A stretch of DNA of 51,880 nt, from the NCBI GenBank assembly GCA_963922715.1, contig CAWUJT010000007.1, forward strand, positions 1-51,880, given 5' to 3'. The translations under genes were made by a program, and so were the position numbers. The first letter of the stretch is position 1. The number at the start of each line of letters is the position of its first letter. The notes under the pieces were generated by a model. It was not told the origin of the DNA, did not search any database, and saw nothing but the letters and a program-made list of their open reading frames with translations. Positions 26,036 through 32,925 of the stretch are shown in pieces. Source of the DNA: CAWUJT01 sp963922715 (GTDB lineage Bacteria; Pseudomonadota; Alphaproteobacteria; Rhodobacterales; Rhodobacteraceae).

Positions 26036-27133
26036 ATGACAGATATCACTGAACATCGGTTTCCGTGTGGAAACTGTGGCGCTGATCTGCGGTTTGATCC
26101 GGGCCTCAGCCGTCTGCAATGTGATCATTGTGGCCATACGGAAGATATCTCGGTACCGCGCCAGTCCTCGATTCGAGAGATCGACATCTCAGAAGGTTTG
26201 AAAGCTCAAAACGCTCAAATTGATATGGAGGAAACGCGCGTTTCAACCTGCCCAAGCTGCAATGCGCAAATCGAATTTGACCAAAACGTCCATGCCAAAG
26301 AATGCCCCTATTGCGCGACACCCGTTGTTGCAGATACCGGCGCACACCGTCACATTAAACCCGCTGCTGTGCTGCCATTCGCCCTTGATGAAGACGCTGC
26401 ACGCAACGCTATGACGGATTGGCTGGGAAAACTGTGGTTTGCCCCCAACGGTTTGCAAGCTTATGCCCGCAAAGGGCGTCGTCTTAACGGGATTTATGTG
26501 CCCTTTTGGACGTTCGATGCGCAAACCCATACACGTTATACCGGCGAACGGGGCACCGTCTATTTTGTGACGAAAACGGTCACAGTGAATGGTAAGCCGC
26601 AAACCAGGCAGGTTCCGAAAACTCGCTGGCGCCGTGTTTCAGGCCAGGTGCAAAGATTTTTTGATGATGTTTTGATACTCGCCTCCCAAAGCCTACCCAA
26701 AAGCCACACCGACGGCCTGCAACCTTGGGATCTATCCGCCCTTGTGCCCTATGCACCTGCCTATCTTGCCGGGTTTCGGGCAGAAGGCTATCAAATCGAA
26801 CTCTCCGATGGATTGACAGAGGCGCGCGATATTATGGACCGCATTATTGCGCGCGATATCCGCCTGGATATCGGGGGCGACAAACAACGCATACACACGG
26901 CAGAGACAAAAGTGTCTGAGGTTACCTTTAAGCATATCCTTTTGCCCATCTGGATCGCGGCGTACAAATACAAAGGCAAAAGCTTTCGCTTTGTGGTGAA
27001 CGCCCAAACCGGCCGCGTACAAGGCGAACGCCCCTATTCCGTCTGGAAAATCGCGGTTGCGGTTGCGGTTGCATTGCTGTTGGCGGGTGGTTTGGGCTAT
27101 TTGATCGCGGTGAACAACGCAGGCCAGTTTTGA
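26036..27133 (+). CDS. Double zinc-ribbon membrane protein (YdjG-like)
   Basis: The 365-residue protein has two zinc ribbons at its N-terminus: C11-x2-C14 with C29-x2-C32, and C72-x2-C75 with C90-x2-C93. A central domain (about 105-325) includes YVPFWTFDAQTHTRYTGERG and HILLPIWIAAYKYKGKSFRF, and a single membrane segment lies near 336-358, close to the C-terminus. The start ATG at 26036 is chosen because the ten upstream residues are not conserved-looking; the ribosome site is weak. The family is often mis-annotated as a helicase or primosomal protein; nothing here supports that. It follows the SPFH gene by 36 bases, a pairing also seen in Bacillus ydjG-ydjI. Confidence 0.8.
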   Translation: MTDITEHRFPCGNCGADLRFDPGLSRLQCDHCGHTEDISVPRQSSIREIDISEGLKAQNAQIDMEETRVSTCPSCNAQIEFDQNVHAKECPYCATPVVADTGAHRHIKPAAVLPFALDEDAARNAMTDWLGKLWFAPNGLQAYARKGRRLNGIYVPFWTFDAQTHTRYTGERGTVYFVTKTVTVNGKPQTRQVPKTRWRRVSGQVQRFFDDVLILASQSLPKSHTDGLQPWDLSALVPYAPAYLAGFRAEGYQIELSDGLTEARDIMDRIIARDIRLDIGGDKQRIHTAETKVSEVTFKHILLPIWIAAYKYKGKSFRFVVNAQTGRVQGERPYSVWKIAVAVAVALLLAGGLGYLIAVNNAGQF

Positions 27134-27570
27134 TGCGTGCCGTTTTGCAAAGAGTTGCAGAAGCCTCTGTCCGTGTGAACGATGACGTTGTCGGCCAATG
27201 CGCTTCTGGTCTTTTGATACTGCTTTGCGCCATGAAAGGTGACACAAAAGCCAATGCACAGGCTCTGGCCGATAAGATCGTGAAATTGCGTATCTTCCAA
27301 GATGACACAGGCAGAATGAACCGTTCCCTCCAAGATGTGAACGGCTCAGTCTTGATTGTCAGTCAATTCACTTTGGCTGCCGATACATCACGCGGCAATC
27401 GCCCTGGTTTTGCACAAGCCGCAGCACCGGATGAGAGCCTGCATCTCTATGAATATTTCATATCTCTTTTGCGTGACAAAAACATCGAGACACAAACGGG
27501 CGTGTTCGGGGCGAACATGCAGGTTACCTTGATCAATGATGGCCCTGTCACGATAAGCATAGATCTGTAA
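27133..27570 (+). CDS. dtd: D-aminoacyl-tRNA deacylase
   Basis: Hydrolyses D-amino acids mischarged on tRNA. The 145-residue protein has the expected MRAVLQRVAEASVRV N-terminus, the SQFTLAADTSRGNRPGF motif around residues 77-93 and the cross-subunit Gly-cisPro motif in NDGPVT near the C-terminus. Length is normal. I chose the ATG at 27133, which overlaps the upstream TGA; a TTG one codon earlier is not needed. It is the last gene of the run from 21702, probably only by co-transcription. Confidence 0.95.
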   Translation: MRAVLQRVAEASVRVNDDVVGQCASGLLILLCAMKGDTKANAQALADKIVKLRIFQDDTGRMNRSLQDVNGSVLIVSQFTLAADTSRGNRPGFAQAAAPDESLHLYEYFISLLRDKNIETQTGVFGANMQVTLINDGPVTISIDL

Positions 27571-27706
27571 ATTCGTTAAAATTCATAGTATTAACGCTAA
27601 ATTCACCGATTGTTGGCATCACCTCAAAGTATATTTAGCCTTTGTTAGAAGATAGACATATCATTCAAGACCACCAGGCTAAAAGCAATATCTACGAAGG
27701 TGCAGA

Positions 27707-28282
27707 ATGACCTACTACCGCTTGAATCCCGATAACAGAATTGTTGACGTTGGCCAGGATTGGAATGAATTTGCCCAAAACAATGATGGTGAAAAAGCCG
27801 TAGCCGATAGTGTCCTTGGGCACCGCTTTGAGAAATTTATCGCAGATACCGACACCAAAGCTTATATGAACGCTATTTTCTTTGTTTGCCGGAATATGCA
27901 GGCGCCCTTCTTTACGCATTATCGATGTGACGCCCCACATGAAAAAAGACTTTATGAAATGGGTGTAGACTGTGATGAAAATGGTGTCTTGAAAGTTTCA
28001 CATAAACTTATTTCCACCAAGAGTATCAACAAAAAAGCAAGCCACAGCGCCCCTGATGTGAAATGGGAATACCATTGTTCAATATGCGCCAAGTATAAAA
28101 TATCTAACGTTTGGCTTGATGGCATTCATCACAATGATAACGATGCTTTTGCCAAAAAATACTGTATCTGCCCAGAATGCAAATCACATGCATCTTCTAT
28201 ACTGGATAAGATGCGCGTTCACCTATATACCCCGTGTAGTGATCACAGCACTGTTCGTTACTTCAGCCGCGCCACAACGTAA
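27707..28282 (+). CDS. PAS-like domain protein with C-terminal cysteine pairs
   Basis: Not assigned to a characterised gene. The 191 residues begin YYRLNPDNRIVDVGQDWNEFA, and VLGHRFEKFIAD with FFTHYRCDAPHEKRLYEMGV gives the pattern of a PAS-like sensor domain (about 1-100) that I associate with a proteobacterial family of small stand-alone proteins. The C-terminal third has C124-x2-C127 and C155-x2-C158 and may bind zinc or sense redox state. GAAGG precedes the ATG. The gene is more AT-rich than its neighbours and overlaps the tail of the convergent ispB by 25 bases. A perfect inverted repeat CGTTAA/TTAACG (27574-27596) lies between dtd and this gene. Confidence 0.6.
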   Translation: MTYYRLNPDNRIVDVGQDWNEFAQNNDGEKAVADSVLGHRFEKFIADTDTKAYMNAIFFVCRNMQAPFFTHYRCDAPHEKRLYEMGVDCDENGVLKVSHKLISTKSINKKASHSAPDVKWEYHCSICAKYKISNVWLDGIHHNDNDAFAKKYCICPECKSHASSILDKMRVHLYTPCSDHSTVRYFSRATT

Positions 28283-29259
28283 TCAGCCAAATCAGCCAAC
28301 ATATCGCGCAAAGGGCTTGGGGGAAATTGGAGGATAGCATTTTTTGCTTTGGCAATCTGAGCGTAAGCTTCAATTCGGCATTGATCCAGAGAACTATGTT
28401 TCTTGAGAAGAGCACAGGCATGCTCTAAATCTCCAGGATTTTGTGTCCCTTTTTCCAATACTCTCTCCCAAAACGTATGTTCCTGGGCATCCGCATTGCG
28501 CAAAGCGCGTATGACAGGCAATGTGAGTTTTCGCTCACGGAAGTCATCGCCAATGTTTTTGTCAAGGGCCGCACCGCCGCCGTAGTCAAGACTATCGTCA
28601 ACAATTTGAAAAGCGAGCCCAAGCGCATCGCCGTAGGTACGGAGTGCCTCAATCTCTTTCGCTGGGCGTCCCGCAATCACAGCCCCCACTTGACAGGCTG
28701 CTTCAAAAAGCGCCGCCGTTTTCCCGCGAATAACTTGCATGTAGGTGTCTTCGGTTGTTTTGATGTTGGAAGAGACAGTCATTTGCAGGACTTCACCCTC
28801 TGCAATCACAGCCGCAGCGTTGGAAAGAATTCCTAAGACCTTCAGATTTTCCGTCTCAACCATCAATTGAAACGCTCTGGCGAAAAGATAGTCCCCAACC
28901 AGTATGGAACTTTTGTTGTCCCACAGCAAATTCGCAGTCGGGCGCCCCCGGCGTTTGCCGCTTTCGTCCACGACATCGTCATGCAGAAGTGTCGCGGTAT
29001 GAATAAACTCAACGGTCGCGGCAAGTTTATGATGCGCGCGTCCTTCATAACCACACAATTTTGCACAGGCCAAAGTCAGCATTGGGCGCATACGTTTGCC
29101 ACCGGCCTCAACAAGATGGGCCGTGACTTCGGGTATACGTGGCGCATACGCACTTTGCATCCGCGCATGGATTAAGGTGTCAACAGCTTTCAAATCCTGC
29201 GCTAATTCTCCGGCAAGGCGTTCATGAGGTTTTTTTGACATTGCAACATCCAGGCTCAT
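28258..29259 (-). CDS. ispB: Polyprenyl (octa-/decaprenyl) diphosphate synthase
   Basis: Makes the long isoprenoid tail of ubiquinone from IPP and an allylic primer. The start at 29259 gives 333 residues with AAAGG eight bases upstream; an ATG six codons in (29241) is an alternative. The first aspartate-rich motif is LLHDDVVDES and the second IVDDSLDY; GGKRMRP and the KTAALFEAACQVGA segment are typical. The residue at the fifth position before the first motif is not enough for me to tell C40 from C50; Rhodobacterales use Q-10, so decaprenyl is likely. The frame is open far upstream, but that part is a shadow of the methyltransferase region. Confidence 0.92.
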   Translation of the reverse strand: MSLDVAMSKKPHERLAGELAQDLKAVDTLIHARMQSAYAPRIPEVTAHLVEAGGKRMRPMLTLACAKLCGYEGRAHHKLAATVEFIHTATLLHDDVVDESGKRRGRPTANLLWDNKSSILVGDYLFARAFQLMVETENLKVLGILSNAAAVIAEGEVLQMTVSSNIKTTEDTYMQVIRGKTAALFEAACQVGAVIAGRPAKEIEALRTYGDALGLAFQIVDDSLDYGGGAALDKNIGDDFRERKLTLPVIRALRNADAQEHTFWERVLEKGTQNPGDLEHACALLKKHSSLDQCRIEAYAQIAKAKNAILQFPPSPLRDMLADLADYVVARLK

Positions 29260-29311
29260 GCTGATTGACCTTTCGCTCGACACCGGGGGCAGATATGCGT
29301 ACTCCGGAGAC

Positions 29312-29527
29312 ATGATAGAAATTCTGCGCAGTAATAATCTAGCGGATATCGCCTTTTCACAAGCACTCCTACAATCTTTGGATATAGAGTGCCATGTCTT
29401 CGACGTCCACATGAGTGTCCTTGAAGGATCCATCGGTATTTTACCGCAGAGGGTGATGGTCGCGACCAAAGATGCCACACGCGCACGTGAGGCACTACAC
29501 GAGAATGATTTACCAGTCTCAGAATGA
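29312..29527 (+). CDS. DUF2007 small protein
   Basis: Seventy-one residues, MIEILRSNNLADIAFSQALL at the N-terminus and VMVATKDATRAREALHENDL near the end, the pattern of DUF2007 ('putative signal transducing protein'). CGGAGAC precedes the ATG; the frame is open 18 codons further but lacks a ribosome site there. It is divergent from ispB (52-base gap) and overlaps the methyltransferase start by 4 bases (ATGA), so the two are co-translated. Function unknown. Confidence 0.8.
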   Translation: MIEILRSNNLADIAFSQALLQSLDIECHVFDVHMSVLEGSIGILPQRVMVATKDATRAREALHENDLPVSE

Positions 29528-30279
29528 AGACGGCTTATACACAAGATGAATTTCTTGGCGGCAGCCTTCGCATTTGGCAATCCCAAACGGGGTATCGGGG
29601 CGGGACGGACCCGGTTCTTCTGGCCGCAGCCTGCCCGGCACAAGCGAGGCAAACCGTTCTTGATCTGGGGTGCGGCACGGGTATTGCAGCCCTGTGCCTG
29701 GCCCGTCGCGTTCCAGGTGTTTGCTTGACAGGCCTTGACATTAACGCAGATCACGTCGCACTCGCGCAAAAAAACGCCGCAGAAAATGTAATTGCTTTAG
29801 ATGTGATTGCAGGAGATGTTTCATGCCCACCAGCTGCCTTGAAAGCACAGCGGTTTAACCATGTGATCTGCAATCCGCCTTACTTTGGCCCTGGAACAGC
29901 GGCCAAGGATATATCACGTGAGCAAGCTCTCAGGCCAACAGTTCCTTTGGAAACCTGGTTTGGTCAAGCCTTGCGGCGCACAGCACCGAAAGGATCAGTG
30001 ACATTTATTCTGAGCACGCAATATCTACCGAAAGTGCTCCGTACCTTTGACACAAAAGCTGGAGCAATTCGGGTTTTACCGCTGACGAGTCGGGCGCATC
30101 ACCCGGCCAAACGCGTGATCGTCCAAGCTTGGATCGGGCGCAAAACGCCCCTTTTACTCCTTCCGCCTTTTATTTTACACAGTGGGCCGCACCACACCGG
30201 GGATTGGGACGACTATTCAACATCTGCACAAAAAGTCCTCAGAGAAGGACGGGCTCTGCCACTTTCCGGGGAACGGTAA
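29524..30279 (+). CDS. tRNA1(Val) (adenine-N6)-methyltransferase-like protein
   Basis: SAM-dependent methyltransferase of the TrmN6/YfiC type, which methylates A37 of tRNA1(Val) in E. coli. The 251-residue protein has LGGSLRIWQSQTGYRGGTDP at the N-terminus, the SAM loop LDLGCGTGIAALCLA and the catalytic NPPYF motif (about residue 118-122), typical of N6-adenine or glutamine methylation. ATGA overlap with DUF2007. Target tRNA is inferred from the family only; related enzymes act on other RNAs. Confidence 0.85.
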   Translation: MKTAYTQDEFLGGSLRIWQSQTGYRGGTDPVLLAAACPAQARQTVLDLGCGTGIAALCLARRVPGVCLTGLDINADHVALAQKNAAENVIALDVIAGDVSCPPAALKAQRFNHVICNPPYFGPGTAAKDISREQALRPTVPLETWFGQALRRTAPKGSVTFILSTQYLPKVLRTFDTKAGAIRVLPLTSRAHHPAKRVIVQAWIGRKTPLLLLPPFILHSGPHHTGDWDDYSTSAQKVLREGRALPLSGER

Positions 30280-30362
30280 AAGTTTTTTAACAAAAAGGAT
30301 GACAGGCTGAAAAAAATCATGTTGCATTGAAATGTAGAGTGATAAATTGAGAGGAGATTAAG

Positions 30363-30530
30363 ATGTCCATTGCATCCCGTGTTCAAGAATTACAAAAGAA
30401 ACATCAGAAACTCTCAAAACAGCTAGAGGATGCACAAAGGCAACCAAGTATTGATGGCCTAGAGTTGACCGCGCTGAAGAAGAAAAAGCTTCAACTCAAA
30501 GAAGAAATAGAGCGTCTAAGTCATCCCTAA
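30363..30530 (+). CDS. YdcH family (DUF465) small protein
   Basis: Fifty-five residues from ATG with GAGAGGAG upstream. The product is one long charged helix with heptad character: VQELQKKHQKLSKQLEDAQ, then LKKKKLQLKEEIERL, the hallmark of DUF465/YdcH. No signal peptide or membrane segment. Function unknown. Its last 15 bases overlap the 3' end of the convergent LysR gene. An AT-rich leader of 83 bases separates it from the methyltransferase. Confidence 0.8.
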   Translation: MSIASRVQELQKKHQKLSKQLEDAQRQPSIDGLELTALKKKKLQLKEEIERLSHP

Positions 30531-31478
30531 GGCGACCTCTTCGGCAGACATAAAACGTCGATTTTGGCCATGTCGGTTAATTGAAGTCATTTCACCGCGC
30601 AGCCATTCGAGAAATGTTTTTGTCTGAGGACGGTCCTCAGCACCTTTCGGGCACAGAACCCTGTAATGGGCTTGCGTTGTTAAGGTGAGTGGAAATGGCG
30701 CCACCAATCGTCCGTCTCGGAGCGCTTTGTCCGCAAGCGTGATGCGACCCAAAACAACACCTGCGCCTGCTTGCGCGGCATCCAGCGCATGATCGGCTTG
30801 ACTGAATTGTGCGCCGTGGATCTCTGCTAACCGTAACCCCTGCGCCTGAAACCAGGTGGGCCAATCAATCGGTGGATTAAGCCAATTTGTATCGGTTTGA
30901 TGCAGTAACGGCGCGTTGAGCAGATTTTCAGGCGTAGAATAGCTTTGTACCAAATCAGGGTGCATCATCGGTGTCAGCCACTCTTCGAGCAGTTTTTCAC
31001 TATAAAGCCCGCTCTCTTCTTCAGGGTGTGGAAGACCGAAGCGAATGGCGATGTCAACGTCATCACGATCGAAATCCATAAGTTTAAGAGAAGCGACAAA
31101 CCGGAGCTCTAGATCAGGGTGGGCCTGCGCAAAGGCAAAAAGACGGGGGGCCAGCCATTTTGCTGTAAAAGCCGGGCCTGCGGTAATTGTCAGCACCCCA
31201 CTTTCTTGTGTGCGGCGCGCCGCTCGCCAGGCCGTTTGCAGACTTTGAAAGGCATCCCGTGTGCCTGGCACCAAGGCATGTCCAGCCTCGGTCAGTTCGA
31301 CGGCGCGGTTGAGCCGACGAAACAGTGGGGCGCCAAAATGTTCTTCAAGTGATTTGATTTGAAAGCTCAATGCGGCAGGCGTGACATGCAATTCTGCCGC
31401 CGCTTTCGCGAAAGAGAGATGCCGGGCCGCCGCCTCAAAGGCGCGTAAAGACGTCAGCGGAGGGAGTCGGTCTGCCAT
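30516..31478 (-). CDS. LysR-type transcriptional regulator, GcvA-like
   Basis: DNA-binding regulator. The 320-residue protein begins with a winged helix-turn-helix (RLPPLTSLRAFEAAARHLSF, with AAAELHVTPAALSFQIKSLE) and continues as a periplasmic-binding-protein-like effector domain (about 95-300). GcvA-type proteins share the 'LPPL..LRAFEAAARH' start. I placed the start at 31478; an ATG at 31487 is equally possible, and neither has a good Shine-Dalgarno. It is divergent from a 48-residue ORF, with inverted repeats between them, so that ORF is the first candidate target. No gcv genes are present. Confidence 0.88.
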   Translation of the reverse strand: MADRLPPLTSLRAFEAAARHLSFAKAAAELHVTPAALSFQIKSLEEHFGAPLFRRLNRAVELTEAGHALVPGTRDAFQSLQTAWRAARRTQESGVLTITAGPAFTAKWLAPRLFAFAQAHPDLELRFVASLKLMDFDRDDVDIAIRFGLPHPEEESGLYSEKLLEEWLTPMMHPDLVQSYSTPENLLNAPLLHQTDTNWLNPPIDWPTWFQAQGLRLAEIHGAQFSQADHALDAAQAGAGVVLGRITLADKALRDGRLVAPFPLTLTTQAHYRVLCPKGAEDRPQTKTFLEWLRGEMTSINRHGQNRRFMSAEEVALGMT

Positions 31479-31486
31479 GTTTCGCA

Positions 31487-31563
31487 TAAGTAAAACTTAA
31501 TTGAGACATTGGAAAGTCTCGTTTGTCGAGCGGCGCGTGTTTGCGCATATTAAGATCATCTTA
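31487..31563. promoter_or_regulatory. Cluster of inverted repeats between divergent LysR gene and small ORF
   Basis: Three perfect short inverted repeats lie in the 95-base divergent region: TAAGT-AAA-ACTTA (31487-31499), GAGAC-N8-GTCTC (31503-31520) and TAAGAT-C-ATCTTA (31551-31563). A possible promoter toward the small ORF is TTGTCG (31523-31528) with CATATT (31546-31551) at 17 bases. The placement suits an operator bound by the LysR protein. Short repeats can occur by chance, so this is a modest claim. Confidence 0.4.
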
Positions 31564-31582
31564 TATCAAAAGGACAAGACAG

Positions 31583-31729
31583 ATGATCGAGCCACAGACA
31601 ACCAAAACCCTACAAAAAGCCATGGAAGATGCCCACAAAGCCCGTGCCGAGGCGTTTCAAAACCTGTTTAAAGGCTGGTTTGGATTTAAGAATGTGCTTT
31701 CCAAATCTGCTTTGGGCCAGCATAGCTAA
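31583..31729 (+). CDS. 48-residue hypothetical protein
   Basis: Small ORF with AAAGGACAAG before the ATG. The product starts MIEPQTTKTLQKAMEDAHKA and continues RAEAFQNLFKGWFGFKNVL, an amphipathic helix followed by an aromatic stretch and a short tail. I do not recognise a family. A strong hairpin (31735-31763) follows the stop within six bases, and the gene is divergent from a LysR regulator, so it looks like a real single-gene unit. The frame is open back to 31523, but the first ATG there has no ribosome site. It may be a small regulator or membrane-surface peptide; that is only a guess. Confidence 0.6.
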   Translation: MIEPQTTKTLQKAMEDAHKARAEAFQNLFKGWFGFKNVLSKSALGQHS

Positions 31730-31734
31730 CAAGG

Positions 31735-31763
31735 TCGTGCGATGTGTAGAACGCATCGCACGA
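31735..31763. terminator. Hairpin terminator between small ORF and phaB
   Basis: TCGTGCGATG (31735-31744) pairs perfectly with CATCGCACGA (31754-31763) over a 9-base loop, followed by TTGCAATTT on the plus strand. It lies between the convergent ends of the 48-residue ORF and phaB and could end both transcripts. The T tract is weak for an intrinsic terminator. Confidence 0.6.
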
Positions 31764-31777
31764 TTGCAATTTAGGGA

Positions 31778-32503
31778 TTACACAAAGAATTGCGCGCCAT
31801 TGGCGGAAAGTGTTGACCCGTTGATAAAGCCAGCATCCTCAGACGCGAGAAAGACCACACATCGCGCGATCTCTTCTGGTTCGCCCAACCGACCCGCCGG
31901 GATTTGAGGGATGATTTTGGTGTTCAACACCTCTTCAGGGATGGCGCGCACCATCTCGGTGCCAATATATCCTGGGCACACAGCATTCGCCGTAATGCCC
32001 GCGCGCGCGCCCTCTTGGGCAAGCGATTTGATCAACCCTAAATCCCCCGCTTTTGTGGCGGCATAGTTCACCTGACCAAACTGACCCTTCTGTCCGTTGA
32101 TTGAGGAGATGACGATCACGCGTCCGTATTTCCGTGCACGCATGCCGGGCCAGACGGGATGGATTGTGTTGAACACACCGGTGAGGTTTGTCTCAAGGAC
32201 CTCTGTCCATTGTTCGGGGGTCATTTTGTGAAATGGCGCATCGCGTGTGATGCCAGCATTGGCCACCACCACGTCAATGGGGCCAAGATCAGCCTCAACT
32301 TGTTCGATACCGGCCTTTGAGGCCGCATAATCCGCCACATTCCATTTATAGGTCTTTATGCCGGTCTCTTTCGTAAAAGCCGCAGCTTTCTCATCGTTGC
32401 CCGCATATGTCGCGGCCACCTCATAGCCTTCGGCTTTCAGAGCTTTCGAGATCGCCTCGCCAATGCCGCGAGATCCTCCTGTCACCAATGCAACACGTCC
32501 CAT
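31778..32503 (-). CDS. phaB: Acetoacetyl-CoA reductase
   Basis: NADPH-dependent reduction of acetoacetyl-CoA to (R)-3-hydroxybutyryl-CoA for polyhydroxybutyrate. The 241-residue short-chain dehydrogenase has the cofactor loop VTGGSRGIG, NAGITRD, the catalytic Ser in VISSINGQKGQFGQ and the YxxxK in NYAATKAG, and ends with ISTL-like LSANGAQFFV. GGAGGAAAAT precedes the ATG. It is the last gene of the phaA - small protein - phaB unit. FabG is the alternative, but the ITRDAPFHKM and INGQKGQFGQ segments and the thiolase neighbour favour PhaB. Confidence 0.93.
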   Translation of the reverse strand: MGRVALVTGGSRGIGEAISKALKAEGYEVAATYAGNDEKAAAFTKETGIKTYKWNVADYAASKAGIEQVEADLGPIDVVVANAGITRDAPFHKMTPEQWTEVLETNLTGVFNTIHPVWPGMRARKYGRVIVISSINGQKGQFGQVNYAATKAGDLGLIKSLAQEGARAGITANAVCPGYIGTEMVRAIPEEVLNTKIIPQIPAGRLGEPEEIARCVVFLASEDAGFINGSTLSANGAQFFV

Positions 32504-32526
32504 ATTATTTTCCTCCCAGTATATGG

Positions 32527-32922
32527 TTATGTTTTAGGATGACCGCGTGCATCTAAAATGTTGCGATCACGCCCAAATGCCTCACAGTAATCCATCCATT
32601 CATAGCTTCCCATCATTTTGAGGATATTTAAAAACCGGCCGTCCCATTTCTTTTCAAGCCGTGCAATTTCCTCATCTATATGCTGGCGTGCTGCAACATG
32701 ACCTTCTCGGGCCGCTTGTTGAACGGCGGCTACCTCAAAAGCGTCAGATCGACTTCTGATAATCTCCATGTTTTCGGCAGACACATCTGTTATCTGATCT
32801 GCCGTTTGCGCAAACTCACCATAAACAACGCTACATTCCGCCATACTTGTTGAAAAAGCCTGTTGGGCCGTAGTGTACGTGATTGGCAAAATACATAATA
32901 TTATAACATAAATACTACGCAT
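32527..32922 (-). CDS. Small secreted protein between phaA and phaB
   Basis: Not recognised. The 131 residues start with a signal peptide MRSIYVIILCILPITYTTAQ, probably cleaved after TTA. The mature part is helical with EIIRSRSDAFEVAAVQQAAR and ARQHIDEEIARLEKKWDG, and two cysteines (SMAECSVV, MDYCEAFG) could form a disulfide. The gene begins 3 bases after the phaA stop and ends 23 bases before phaB, so it is co-transcribed, yet PHB synthesis is cytosolic. It is AT-richer than its neighbours, which may mark an insertion. Not a phasin: it is exported and lacks the phasin domain. Confidence 0.65.
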   Translation of the reverse strand: MRSIYVIILCILPITYTTAQQAFSTSMAECSVVYGEFAQTADQITDVSAENMEIIRSRSDAFEVAAVQQAAREGHVAARQHIDEEIARLEKKWDGRFLNILKMMGSYEWMDYCEAFGRDRNILDARGHPKT

Positions 32923-32925
32923 TAT

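Noticed and set aside
27574..27596. CGTTAA/TTAACG inverted repeat after dtd as a terminator
   Set aside because: Arms are only 6 bp and AT-rich with an 11-base loop and no T run; it could equally be an operator or chance.
29260..29769. Long upstream extension of the polyprenyl synthase frame
   Set aside because: It covers DUF2007 and the methyltransferase on the other strand and has no family resemblance.
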